Positions 8,934-18,113 of a DNA stretch of 64,000 nucleotides are shown piece after piece. Origin of the DNA: Simkaniaceae bacterium (GTDB taxonomy: Bacteria; Chlamydiota; Chlamydiia; Chlamydiales; Simkaniaceae); the NCBI GenBank assembly GCA_018399075.1, contig CP073763.1:1550001-1614000 (forward strand), given 5' to 3'. A program made the position numbers and the translations under genes. Under the pieces are notes generated by a model that did no database searches, had not been told where the DNA came from, and worked only from the letters and a program-made list of their open reading frames with translations. The first letter of the stretch is position 1. Each line of letters begins with the position of its first letter.

Positions 8934-9533
8934 ATGTTAAGATATCCAAAAGACCTCCTCACACTTATTGCTCATTTAAAGAAGCTTCCTGGCGTTGGCA
9001 AGAAAACGGCAGAGCGCTACGCCTTCCATCTTTTAGAATGGGATGGAAAAGATCTTCATGAATTTGCTGAAGGGCTTGCCACCTTAAAAGAGCGGGTTCA
9101 ATCTTGCGCTGAGTGTGGCTGTTTAATGGATGGGGTCCGGTGCATCTTTTGTGATCAAGAGAAAAGAGATTGCTCAATCATGTGTATTATTGCCAGCCCT
9201 CGTGATGCTTATGCCATTGAAGAAACAGGAGATTTTCGCGGCATGTATCATGTCCTTGGCGCCCTCCTCTCTCCTTTAGATGGGAAAACCCCCGAAAGTT
9301 TAAACCTTTCTCAGCTAGAAAATAGAATCCAAGCGCTTGATATTCAAGAAGTGATCTTAGCCCTTGATTCAACTCTCGAAGGCGATGCAACTTCTCTTTT
9401 TCTTAAAGAGCAGCTTGCAAAAAGTGGCATCGAAGTTTCACGTTTAGCTTTAGGTCTTCCTCTTGGAAGTTCTCTTGATTTTGTCGACGAAGGAACACTT
9501 TCACAAGCTTTTTCTGGCAGACAAAAGTTCTAA
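8934..9533 (+). CDS. recR: Recombination mediator RecR
   Basis: Part of the RecFOR pathway that loads RecA on gapped DNA. 199 residues, the usual length. N-terminal helix-hairpin-helix LPGVGKKTAERYAFHLL, then a C4 zinc finger (CAECG ... CIFC, near residues 55-70) and a Toprim domain starting at SIMCIIASPRD. The order recR-bamA-skp-lpxD matches Chlamydia. No Shine-Dalgarno sequence is visible before the ATG; see the extended -10 just upstream. Confidence 0.95.
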   Translation: MLRYPKDLLTLIAHLKKLPGVGKKTAERYAFHLLEWDGKDLHEFAEGLATLKERVQSCAECGCLMDGVRCIFCDQEKRDCSIMCIIASPRDAYAIEETGDFRGMYHVLGALLSPLDGKTPESLNLSQLENRIQALDIQEVILALDSTLEGDATSLFLKEQLAKSGIEVSRLALGLPLGSSLDFVDEGTLSQAFSGRQKF

Positions 9534-9558
9534 TTCATTCAAAACTCTGGTTAATAGG

Positions 9559-9588
9559 TTGCATTTATTTTTCTCTGTTTTCTATAAT
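9559..9588 (+). promoter_or_regulatory. Promoter of the bamA-skp-lpxD group
   Basis: TTGCAT, 18-base spacer, perfect TATAAT. It lies between recR and bamA and gives a leader of about 30 bases to the chosen bamA start. Confidence 0.75.
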
Positions 9589-9623
9589 CGGCGAACTTAT
9601 TGATAATAGGAAAACATGCGTTC

Positions 9624-12068
9624 ATGAATAAAAAAGTTCTCGTGGCGATAGCCCCTCTTCTCTTAATTGTAGCACCAATGAAACCCATTTTTGCAGCCCT
9701 GCCTGCATCAGAAGTTTATGAAAATAAACGGGTAGGGAAAATCACCATTATTATGGAAAACTTGCCAAGAGGCGCCACCTTTAACCAAGAACGCGTTCTT
9801 TCTAAACTTCGAACAAAAGCTGGAGATCCTTTTTCACAACTCACTTTTGACCACGATTTAAAGTCCCTTTCTGAAGAGTATGATCGAGCTGTTCCCACCA
9901 TGGAAACAAGCCAAGGAGATGTTAATATCACGATTAAACTCTGGCAAAAGCCAATGATTCGGGCAATCTCTTGGAGCGGAAATACCAAAGTAAAAACCCG
10001 TTCTCTGCAAAGAGAGCTCGGTATTAAAGCACATACCGTTTTCAGTCGAGAAGAGTTTAACCGCGCTTTCACAAAAGTGAAAGAATACTACATGAAAAAG
10101 GGGTATTTTGACTCTCAACTCGAATACAAGCTTATCACCCATCCTAACACCAATGAAGTTGATGTGGAAATCACTGTCCATGAAGGAAACTCAGGACATA
10201 TTAAGAAGATCTGTTTCAATGGATTTAGTAAAAAAGAAGAGTCTGCCATTCTTGATCTCATGACAACTAAAAAGTACAACTTTTTCACCAGCTGGCTCAC
10301 AGGAACTGGCAACTATCACGATGAAGCCCTAGAACATGACAAACTTGTTATCGTTAACTATTTGCAAAATGAAGGTTACGCCGATGCACAAGTTAACATC
10401 CAAGTCAAAGAGAGTAAAGAAGGAAGGCTTGAGATCTACCTGAATGCTAACAAGGGAGAAATCTATAAGTTTGGAGAAATTAAGATCTCAGGAAATGAGC
10501 TCTTAACAGATGAGCAAATCGAAAAAGTCATGATTATTAAGGATGGATCAACCTTTTCACCTGAAAAACTTCGAGATAGCATTGATAATGTTAAAGATCT
10601 CTATGGAAAAGATGGATACATCGAAACAGATATTAACTATTCCCTTCACCTATCACGAACAGTCCCCGTCTATAATGTTGATATTAAGGTGAATGAAGGA
10701 GAGCAGTTTAAGATAGGTCTTATCCGTGTTCTTGGAAACGTATCAACTAATAAAAACGTCATCCTAAGAGAATCCCTCCTTATTCCTGGAGAAGTTTTTG
10801 ATTCGAGAAGATTAAAAGTCACTCAGATGCGTCTAGAAGCTATGGGCTACTTTAAATCGGTCAATGTCTACCCTGTAAAAACTCCGGAAGACCAAGAGCT
10901 TGGCGAAAACTATCGCGATGTCATTATTGAAGTGGAAGAAACTACAACAGGAAGTTTAAGCCTCTTCTTTGGATTCAGTACGATTGAAAATCTCTTTGGG
11001 GGTCTGGACTTAGCTGAAAATAACTTTGATCACCGCGGATTAAAAAACTTCTGGAAAGGACTCTCAAACCTTCGAGGAGCTGGTGAATATGCTCACGCCC
11101 GCGTTCAAATTGGCAAGAAGCAACAAAGCTATACTGTCGCATGGATGGATCCCTACTTTAGAGACTCCCTCTGGCGTTTTGGAGTTGACCTTAACTATTC
11201 CAAAACAGGAATCCAAGCTGATGACTACCACGTGAATTCCTTTGGTGGATCACTCTTTGGAAGTTATCCCCTTACCTCTTATTGGACCTATGGATGGAAA
11301 TTCCGAATAAGGAATTCAAATACCCATATTCACGGAGTTGAAAATGAAGAGGCCCAAAAAGAGCGTCAAAATAGTGGAATTGTCTCGGGAATTAGTAGCT
11401 CCCTTTCTTTCGATTCGATAGATAACGCCTTTAAACCCCACCGCGGCTTCCGCTCGGTCTTTGAAGTAGAACTTGCTGGGGTACGACGCCACGATGATGA
11501 CAATAGAGTATTCCCCTTCTTTAAAGTGGGATACCTCAATAACTATTACTACCCAGTGTGGCGCAAAGGAACCTTAAAGCTCCGATGGGAATTTAGATTT
11601 GCCTGCCCTTTTGGGAACGGAAATCCCAGCCTTCTTCCCCTTAACGAACGGTACTTCCTTGGTGGTGAAACAACAGTTAGAGGTTACAAACCCTACATCT
11701 TAGGCCCTCACTTTAGAAAAAGTAATGGAACTGAGAAAGATGATCCTAAGGGAGGTGTCTCATCTACCCTCCTATCTATCGAGTACAATCAAACAATCTT
11801 TAGGATGCTAGATCTCTTCACCTTCATTGATGGAGGTTCGATTTCTTCTAAACGTTTTGATATTCCAGATCTCCGATTGAGTTATGGTGCTGGGGCACGT
11901 ATTGAACTCGGAAATCGTGTTCCTATCATGCTTGGAGTCGGATTCCCTATTAACCCTCAGGAACGCTTAACAAAAATTAAAACGAATCCTGATGGTTCAC
12001 CAAGAAAAATTTATAAGAAAAATGAAGATAAGAAAACCTTCTTTATCTCGATGGGAGGACAATTTTAG
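9624..12068 (+). CDS. bamA: Outer membrane protein assembly factor BamA (Omp85)
   Basis: Inserts beta-barrel proteins in the outer membrane. 814 residues from ATG 9624, chosen because it gives a clean signal peptide (MNKK, hydrophobic core, cut near IFA-ALPA); a TTG at 9600 is in frame. Five POTRA repeats fill residues to about 410, each ending in a GxxY/GY motif such as NEGYADAQV and KDGYIETDI. The C-terminal barrel follows, with the family motif RGY in TTVRGYKP and a final phenylalanine (GGQF), the usual barrel-targeting end. It is followed by skp and lpxD, a classic envelope cluster. Confidence 0.97.
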   Translation: MNKKVLVAIAPLLLIVAPMKPIFAALPASEVYENKRVGKITIIMENLPRGATFNQERVLSKLRTKAGDPFSQLTFDHDLKSLSEEYDRAVPTMETSQGDVNITIKLWQKPMIRAISWSGNTKVKTRSLQRELGIKAHTVFSREEFNRAFTKVKEYYMKKGYFDSQLEYKLITHPNTNEVDVEITVHEGNSGHIKKICFNGFSKKEESAILDLMTTKKYNFFTSWLTGTGNYHDEALEHDKLVIVNYLQNEGYADAQVNIQVKESKEGRLEIYLNANKGEIYKFGEIKISGNELLTDEQIEKVMIIKDGSTFSPEKLRDSIDNVKDLYGKDGYIETDINYSLHLSRTVPVYNVDIKVNEGEQFKIGLIRVLGNVSTNKNVILRESLLIPGEVFDSRRLKVTQMRLEAMGYFKSVNVYPVKTPEDQELGENYRDVIIEVEETTTGSLSLFFGFSTIENLFGGLDLAENNFDHRGLKNFWKGLSNLRGAGEYAHARVQIGKKQQSYTVAWMDPYFRDSLWRFGVDLNYSKTGIQADDYHVNSFGGSLFGSYPLTSYWTYGWKFRIRNSNTHIHGVENEEAQKERQNSGIVSGISSSLSFDSIDNAFKPHRGFRSVFEVELAGVRRHDDDNRVFPFFKVGYLNNYYYPVWRKGTLKLRWEFRFACPFGNGNPSLLPLNERYFLGGETTVRGYKPYILGPHFRKSNGTEKDDPKGGVSSTLLSIEYNQTIFRMLDLFTFIDGGSISSKRFDIPDLRLSYGAGARIELGNRVPIMLGVGFPINPQERLTKIKTNPDGSPRKIYKKNEDKKTFFISMGGQF

Positions 12069-12133
12069 TCCCATTAATTCCTAATTTTGCTATGATTAAA
12101 CACAAGTTAAAAAATGTTTTAAGGAGTCTACTC

Positions 12134-12703
12134 ATGAAAAAACGACAGATTTTCATTCTACTTACTACTATCTTCTGTCTATCCACTCTCAATAGTTTTG
12201 CTGCTGAAGAAATTCCTTATGGAATTGTCAACTTTGGAAACTGTGTAACCGAATCTAAATACGGTAAACAAGAGCAAGAGTCTTTTGAAAAACTTCGTGA
12301 ACAGATGACCTCTCTAATGACTGATATTGAAAAGCAACTGAATGAAATTGCAACAAAATTTCAAGATGCTGAATTCGTTGATAGCCTTTCCCCTGAAGCT
12401 GAACAAGAGATGAAATCTCGCTTTCAGACATTAAATGAAGAGCTTAATCGGTACCAAAATCAATACATGCAAGTCATGCAACAAGCAAATATGAAGCTCA
12501 TGCAGACAATGAATAATTATGTCTCAAAGGCTTCTGAAGTCATTGCTAAGAAAAGAAAACTTCCTATGGTTGTTAGAGAAGAAGCCTGTTTCTTCTACAA
12601 CCCTTCGTTTGATATCACCTCATCTATCATTGATGAAATGGACAAGAGCTATACCAAAGAGTCAAAGGCTGAAGCTCCAGCTGTAGATCAAGCGAAAAAA
12701 TAG
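12134..12703 (+). CDS. skp: Periplasmic chaperone Skp/OmpH
   Basis: Chaperone carrying unfolded outer membrane proteins across the periplasm. 189 residues from ATG 12134, which has a perfect AAGGAG seven bases upstream; the earlier in-frame ATG at 12092 is rejected because the signal peptide begins at MKKRQ. The signal is cut near SFA-AEE. The rest is a long helical coiled-coil section, followed by a conserved strand motif PMVVREEACFFY. It lies between bamA and lpxD, as in Chlamydia (OmpH). The C-terminus is an Ala/Lys tail. Confidence 0.93.
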   Translation: MKKRQIFILLTTIFCLSTLNSFAAEEIPYGIVNFGNCVTESKYGKQEQESFEKLREQMTSLMTDIEKQLNEIATKFQDAEFVDSLSPEAEQEMKSRFQTLNEELNRYQNQYMQVMQQANMKLMQTMNNYVSKASEVIAKKRKLPMVVREEACFFYNPSFDITSSIIDEMDKSYTKESKAEAPAVDQAKK

Positions 12704-12713
12704 GAAATTCTCA

Positions 12714-13760
12714 ATGACTAAAACTTTTTCCCTGGGTGAGCTCTCTGAGCTCACCGAAACAGAGCTTGTTGGTAACCCTGATCTGGAAATCTCAAGCGTT
12801 GATAATTTAGAATCGGCATCTGAAAAGGATGCCTCTTTTTTAGCAAATCCCAAGTATAACGAAGCAATGAAACAATCGAGCGCAGGAGTCATCTGTATTG
12901 ACCGGAAGACTGAGGTTGTTGAAGGAAAGAACTTTCTGATCTCTGACAATCCTTCGCGCACCTTTCAGCTCATAGCTGAAAAAATTATCGCTTCGACTCA
13001 TCAAGGATCAGGTTTTTCTGGAGTTCACCCCACAGCTGTTATTCATGAATCGGCAACGATTGGAAAGGATGTTACAATTGGCCCTCATGCTGTGATTGAT
13101 GCTTATGCTGTGATTGGAGATGGATCGCAAATTTATCCCAATGTCTATATTGGCGTTGCTGTTAAGCTCGGCGAAAACTGCGCCCTTTACCCAAATAGCG
13201 TTGTTAGAGAGCGATGCATTCTTGGCAATCGAGTCATCCTGCAGCCTGGAGCTGTCATTGGCTCATGTGGCTATGGATATACCACCGATACTATAACAGG
13301 AAGACATACCAAGCTTGAGCAGCTTGGAAATGTTGTTTTAGAAGATGATGTTGAAATTGGCGCCAATACAACCATTGATCGGGCTCGTTTTAAACAAACA
13401 CTGATCAGAAAAGGGACCAAGCTTGATAACCTCGTTCAAGTTGCCCATAATGTTGAGCTCGGAGAGAATAACATTATCGTTTCCCAAACAGGGATCGCTG
13501 GCTCCTCAAAACTTGGAAATAATGTCTTTTTAGGAGGGCAAGCAGGTGTTGTTGGACATATTTCTATCACAGATAATGTTAAAGTTGCCACCCGTGGTGG
13601 CGTCAGCAAATCGATCACCCAAGCCGGCATCTATGGTGGTGGCCCTGTGTCTCCTATGCCAGAGTTTAACAAAAGACAAGTTCTTCTTAGAAAAATTGCA
13701 ACTTTTGTTTCAGATCTAGCAAATCTAAAGAAACGTGTTGATAAATTAGAAAGAAAATAA
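12714..13760 (+). CDS. lpxD: UDP-3-O-acylglucosamine N-acyltransferase
   Basis: Third step of lipid A synthesis, transferring an acyl chain from ACP. 348 residues. An N-terminal uridine-binding domain is followed by a left-handed beta-helix of hexapeptide repeats from about residue 105 (IGKDVTIGPHAVID and so on). The catalytic histidine is in QVAHNVELG. A C-terminal helical acyl-ACP-binding tail ends the protein. It is ten bases after skp. The partner fab operon lies nearby, tying lipid A supply to fatty acid synthesis. Confidence 0.96.
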   Translation: MTKTFSLGELSELTETELVGNPDLEISSVDNLESASEKDASFLANPKYNEAMKQSSAGVICIDRKTEVVEGKNFLISDNPSRTFQLIAEKIIASTHQGSGFSGVHPTAVIHESATIGKDVTIGPHAVIDAYAVIGDGSQIYPNVYIGVAVKLGENCALYPNSVVRERCILGNRVILQPGAVIGSCGYGYTTDTITGRHTKLEQLGNVVLEDDVEIGANTTIDRARFKQTLIRKGTKLDNLVQVAHNVELGENNIIVSQTGIAGSSKLGNNVFLGGQAGVVGHISITDNVKVATRGGVSKSITQAGIYGGGPVSPMPEFNKRQVLLRKIATFVSDLANLKKRVDKLERK

Positions 13761-13836
13761 TTTACATAGTCTTTATTCATATTTTCTGCTAAATTTTAAA
13801 TGACCAAGACGCAAATTTCCCTAGAGGTAGTGGCCC

Positions 13837-14757
13837 ATGATAACCATCTACGATAAGGGTGAGCATGATGAAGAGTTCATTGAAATCCCCGAACCTAAAG
13901 AGGGATGCTGGATTCACGTCGAAGATGCAACCACCAACGATATCAACCAGATCAGCAAACTGATCGATCTTGAATATACTGATATGTATGATTCACTTGA
14001 TCGATATGAAATACCTCGCGTCGAAAGAGTGGATGAAACGGTCCTTATCTTTACTCGCCATCCTATTGAACCTGAAGCAGGCCTCTATACAACGACTTTT
14101 ACCATTATCCTAACTAAAGATTACTTTATCACGATTTGCCCCCAGAAGAGCCAAATTGTTCAAAACTTCATCTCTCAAAAGCCCAAACTTACCCCCTCAC
14201 AGAAATCCAAATTCCTGATCTATATTCTTTTAAAGATTACCCAAGAATATACACTGCAAATTAAGAAAATCCGGACAACCGTCCTAAAACAAGAAAAGAA
14301 GATGGCTTATGTCGATAGTAAAGACATCACCAATCTAACAGCCATTGAAGAGATCCTCAATCAATACCTCTCTTCCCTTGTCCCCATCCGGAATGTCCTC
14401 GAATCGATTACCTCTGGGCGCTACACTCTCCTCTATGAAAAGGATCAGGACCTCCTTGAAGACCTTCTAAACGCCAGCATGCAGTCGGAAGATCTCTGCT
14501 CGATCAACCTACGGAGCATCCGGAGTCTTAGAGACTCCTACCAGATTATTTTTACGAATCAATTGAATAAAACGATTAAGCTTTTAACAGCTCTAACGAT
14601 TATTTTGAGTATCCCAACGATGATTGCTTCTCTTTATGGAATGAACGTTGGACTTCCAATCGCAGATTTCAAGCACGCCTTCTCGATCATCTTGATCTTT
14701 ATCGTCGTCCTATCGATCTTTTCCCTTATTATCTTCCAACGGAAGAAGTGGCTTTAA
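13837..14757 (+). CDS. corA: CorA-family magnesium/divalent cation channel
   Basis: 306 residues. An N-terminal alpha/beta cytoplasmic domain and long helices (residues about 120-240) lead to two C-terminal membrane segments. The signature YGMNVGLP between them is the CorA GMN selectivity motif. A GAGG ribosome site precedes the ATG. It ends in a four-base convergent overlap with the next minus-strand gene. Mg2+ is the likely substrate, but the family also moves Co2+, Ni2+ and Zn2+. Confidence 0.92.
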   Translation: MITIYDKGEHDEEFIEIPEPKEGCWIHVEDATTNDINQISKLIDLEYTDMYDSLDRYEIPRVERVDETVLIFTRHPIEPEAGLYTTTFTIILTKDYFITICPQKSQIVQNFISQKPKLTPSQKSKFLIYILLKITQEYTLQIKKIRTTVLKQEKKMAYVDSKDITNLTAIEEILNQYLSSLVPIRNVLESITSGRYTLLYEKDQDLLEDLLNASMQSEDLCSINLRSIRSLRDSYQIIFTNQLNKTIKLLTALTIILSIPTMIASLYGMNVGLPIADFKHAFSIILIFIVVLSIFSLIIFQRKKWL

Positions 14758-15764
14758 GCCTTCGGAGTGACATACTTTAAGAACACATCAAGGTTTGGAC
14801 TATCCTGCTGAGACTCATAAAATAGTTCAAACCAGACTCGATAACATCCCAAGGCTTCTATTACCCTTTCTTTATAATGCCCGTAAGCTTTTTCTAAAGA
14901 GGCTCTTTGCTCAGCAAACTCTTCCAGATCATATGTTCGATTAAAATCATCGACTTTAAACCGTCGATCAATTTCAACATCGCGATCTCTAACTTCCCTA
15001 TCCAAAGGACGATTATTTAAGCCTTTTTTTGCTTTAAAGATTCCTAAAATTGTATTCTTTTCTCTCAGTTGAACTTCGGTATAGTTCCTTGAAATTCTCT
15101 GAAAATCACGAATAGGCTGAACGAATGGAGATAAGGTTCGCCACCAATCAAAACCATCCATCATTATAAACTCTTGAATTAATGCCTTATGTTCAGGATC
15201 TACTGTGCGACGTTTTTCCTGAAGAAAAGCTTCTTCTTGCTCTTTTCTTTGCTGTACCAGTAATGCTGCTCTTTCTTCTTCTGTTTCCAGTTGTCTTTGT
15301 TTGTCTATTCGAAGTGCTTCTTCAAACTCACGATTTTGTTCTCTTATTAAAGGATCTCCAGATACTCCTGCTATGACAGATGTGGCTACAGATAGAGCGG
15401 CAATTAAGCGGTTAGCAGCTTCAACATCTTCTGCAGTAATGGGACAGTCACTTGTAAATTTGGCATAGATGCAACTATACTCTTCAGCATGGGCAGAAGA
15501 GGGAGCCATATCAAAAAAGGTTCCGAGTTTTTGTTGTATTCGAGCAATCTCACTTTGCAGCTTTTCATCAGCTTCATCCCTAGGAGCATATGAAGATCCA
15601 CTACTAGTCTTTGAGCCAGAAAGGGCAACATAAACGAAGATGGCAAAAAAGAGAGCCGCAACACCAATAACAACCTTAGCAACGGCGGACATCCCAGAAG
15701 CCGCTGGAACGGGTAAGACCTCAGGAGCTATATGAGCGGCTGGATTCAAATTAATTTGTGACAT
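14754..15764 (-). CDS. Hypothetical membrane-anchored coiled-coil protein
   Basis: Unrecognised protein of 336 residues. One hydrophobic segment lies near residues 27-50 (VAKVVIGVAALFFAIFVYVAL), then a polar stretch with SGS residues, a second weak hydrophobic patch near 115-130 and a highly charged helix rich in Glu/Arg (residues 140-200) likely to form a coiled coil. The C-terminal third is polar and aromatic. The proline/alanine N-terminus before the segment is unlike a cleavable signal. It could be an inclusion membrane or type III-secreted protein, but nothing in the sequence proves that. It overlaps the end of corA by four bases on the opposite strand. Confidence 0.6.
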   Translation of the reverse strand: MSQINLNPAAHIAPEVLPVPAASGMSAVAKVVIGVAALFFAIFVYVALSGSKTSSGSSYAPRDEADEKLQSEIARIQQKLGTFFDMAPSSAHAEEYSCIYAKFTSDCPITAEDVEAANRLIAALSVATSVIAGVSGDPLIREQNREFEEALRIDKQRQLETEEERAALLVQQRKEQEEAFLQEKRRTVDPEHKALIQEFIMMDGFDWWRTLSPFVQPIRDFQRISRNYTEVQLREKNTILGIFKAKKGLNNRPLDREVRDRDVEIDRRFKVDDFNRTYDLEEFAEQRASLEKAYGHYKERVIEALGCYRVWFELFYESQQDSPNLDVFLKYVTPKA

Positions 15765-15819
15765 TTTCTACTTCTCCCATTTCTTTAAAAAAAGAAGAGT
15801 AGCACAAGCAAAAGTAAAT

Positions 15820-17112
15820 TTAAATCAGTAAAATCGGCGGATTTTCAAGATATTTTTGTACGGTGACGATAAATTTCGCCGCATCGGCTCCATCGACAAC
15901 GCGATGGTCACTTGATAGGGAAAGCATCATCCGCTTACCAGGAACAACTTCTCCGTCTTTAACAACGGGACAATCGCGCATTCCACCCACAGAGAGGATC
16001 GCCACTTGAGGAGGGTTGATGATGGCTTGAAAGTCATGAATCCCAAACATCCCGAGATTCGAGATGGTGAAAGAGCCTCCCCGATATTGCTCAGGTTGAA
16101 GCTTTCCTTCTTTTGCAAGGCCGGCAAGATGTTTGACCTCAGCAGAGATTTGACCTAGGTTTTTGTAGTCAACATGACGGACAATCGGAGTGATTAACCC
16201 TTCAGGAATACTCACAGCGACAGCGATATCAATCGTCTTAAAATGGACGATTTTACTTCCCGCAGCATCAAACCCACTATTAACATTGGGGTGTTCTTTT
16301 AGAGCTAAGGCAGTCGCGCGCATAATAAAATCATTAAAGGTGACTTTAATGCCCCCTTCTTTGAGTTGGTTGCGCAGGGTAATCATTGGCTCAACATCGA
16401 TATCTTGTTGAACATAGAAATGAGGAACAAAGGTTTTTGATGCCTGAAGTTTTGATCCGATGGCTTTTCGCATGGGAGACAGGGGCTCTTCAGTAAAACT
16501 TCCCGGCTTTTCTGTCGGCTTTTGTCCAGCTCCAAAGCTTGCTGCCGTTGCTGCTTGCCCCATATCAAGGTCGCGACTCATAACGCGACCATCAGGGCCT
16601 GATCCTTTAACAGAAGTGATATCGATCCCTTTTTCTTTAGCAAGCTTCTTCGCAAGAGGTGATGCTGCTAGACGATCCTTCATTTCTGTATCGAACTCAA
16701 AGGTATAGTCTTCTAGAGGGGGTTCGATAGGAAAATTGACTTGAGTCATTCCAGTGGCTGCCGGTTTTGCAGCAGGCACCTTAGCTTTCTCTCCTTCTGC
16801 TGGAGTTTCTTCCTGTGGCGCCTCCTCTTCCTGGGATATCCCCTCAGGTTGATACCCTTCAATACTTTCATCTTTTGATTCTGTAAAGATAGCAACAGCT
16901 TGATTCACCATGGCTTCGCCCCCTTCAGGGACTAGAATCTTTCTTAAAAACCCTTCATCAAGCGCTTCGTGTTCAACAGTTGCCTTATCGGTTGCAACTT
17001 CAAAGAGAAGTTCGCCACTTTTGACTTGCTCTCCTTCTTTTTTGTGCCACTTGACAATGGTTCCCCCTTCCATTGTTGGTGAGAGTTTCGGCATGGTGAG
17101 GGTAAAGGGCAT
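15820..17112 (-). CDS. pdhC: Pyruvate dehydrogenase E2, dihydrolipoamide acetyltransferase
   Basis: Core enzyme passing acetyl groups to CoA. 430 residues. One lipoyl domain at the N-terminus with the lipoylated lysine in VATDKATVE, an acidic Pro/Glu/Ala linker (about residues 85-125), a peripheral-subunit-binding domain around ASPLAKKLAKEKG, and a catalytic domain ending with SSDHRVVDGADA, which contains the HxxxDG active-site motif. Third gene of pdhA-pdhB-pdhC. The E3 subunit gene is not in the window. Confidence 0.95.
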   Translation of the reverse strand: MPFTLTMPKLSPTMEGGTIVKWHKKEGEQVKSGELLFEVATDKATVEHEALDEGFLRKILVPEGGEAMVNQAVAIFTESKDESIEGYQPEGISQEEEAPQEETPAEGEKAKVPAAKPAATGMTQVNFPIEPPLEDYTFEFDTEMKDRLAASPLAKKLAKEKGIDITSVKGSGPDGRVMSRDLDMGQAATAASFGAGQKPTEKPGSFTEEPLSPMRKAIGSKLQASKTFVPHFYVQQDIDVEPMITLRNQLKEGGIKVTFNDFIMRATALALKEHPNVNSGFDAAGSKIVHFKTIDIAVAVSIPEGLITPIVRHVDYKNLGQISAEVKHLAGLAKEGKLQPEQYRGGSFTISNLGMFGIHDFQAIINPPQVAILSVGGMRDCPVVKDGEVVPGKRMMLSLSSDHRVVDGADAAKFIVTVQKYLENPPILLI

Positions 17113-17117
17113 GGTCG

Positions 17118-18113
17118 TTAGCTCCTAAGATGTAATGTTTGATTAATAGCTTCTGCTATCCGTTCAGGATTAGGTTGGGACTCCCGCTCAAGTTCCTTAT
17201 TGTAAGGGAGAGGGGTCTCAAGTTGGCACACTCGCTTTAGTGGTGCATCTAAAAAGTCAAAGCACTGTTCTTGGATCTGAAACCCAATCTCAGCTGAAAT
17301 TCCAGCAAAAATATGTCCTTCTTCAACAAGAACGGCAAAATGGGTCTTTCGAACCGACTCTGCAATCGTTCCCATATCAAGAGGTTTAATGGTTCGAAGA
17401 TCAATCACTTCAATCTCAATCCCTTTCTTTGCAAACATGTCTGCTACAATCATGCAATGATGGAGCATCCTACTATGGGATATGAGCGTCAGATGTTTTC
17501 CTTCTCGAAGAATTTTTGCTTTTCCGATGGGGACCAAATACTCTTCTGTAGGAATTTCCATTTTCATCCCATAATCGAGCTCATTTTCGAGATAGATCAC
17601 TGGGTTATTATTCCGAATAGCTGCCTTTAAGAGCCCTTTAGCATCGTAAGGATTGCTAGGTGCTAGGATAATAAATCCAGGGAGATTTCCATAAAGAGCT
17701 TCAACGCAGTGGGAGTGTTGACAAGAGACTTGGGCCGCAGCTCCGTTTGGTCCTCGGAAAACAATGGGAACACTAAAACGATTTCCTGACATGTAGTGCA
17801 TTTTGCAAGCATTTGAAACGAGTTGATCAAAAGCAACAAAGGAGAAGTTAAAACTCATAAACTCTACAATCGGGCGCAAACCTGTCATTGCAGCTCCAAT
17901 GCTAAGTCCTGAAAATCCATTTTCTGCAATAGGAGTGTCGATAATTCTGTCGGGGCCCCACTTATCAAGAAGTCCCTTAGAAATTTTATAGGCTCCATTA
18001 TATTCAGCAACCTCTTCCCCCATGAGATAGACCTTATTATCTCGCTCCATCTCTTCATCAATCGCTTGCCGAATAGCTTCTCTTAGCTCAACTATTTGCA
18101 TTTTTTCATTCAT
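17118..18113 (-). CDS. pdhB: Pyruvate dehydrogenase E1 component, beta subunit
   Basis: 331 residues, a transketolase-like protein that forms the alpha2beta2 decarboxylase with PdhA. The start motif QIVELREAIRQAIDEEM and the conserved MGEEVAEYNGAYKIS are typical. The start overlaps the pdhA stop by four bases (ATGA). A five-base gap leads to pdhC. Confidence 0.95.
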   Translation of the reverse strand: MNEKMQIVELREAIRQAIDEEMERDNKVYLMGEEVAEYNGAYKISKGLLDKWGPDRIIDTPIAENGFSGLSIGAAMTGLRPIVEFMSFNFSFVAFDQLVSNACKMHYMSGNRFSVPIVFRGPNGAAAQVSCQHSHCVEALYGNLPGFIILAPSNPYDAKGLLKAAIRNNNPVIYLENELDYGMKMEIPTEEYLVPIGKAKILREGKHLTLISHSRMLHHCMIVADMFAKKGIEIEVIDLRTIKPLDMGTIAESVRKTHFAVLVEEGHIFAGISAEIGFQIQEQCFDFLDAPLKRVCQLETPLPYNKELERESQPNPERIAEAINQTLHLRS

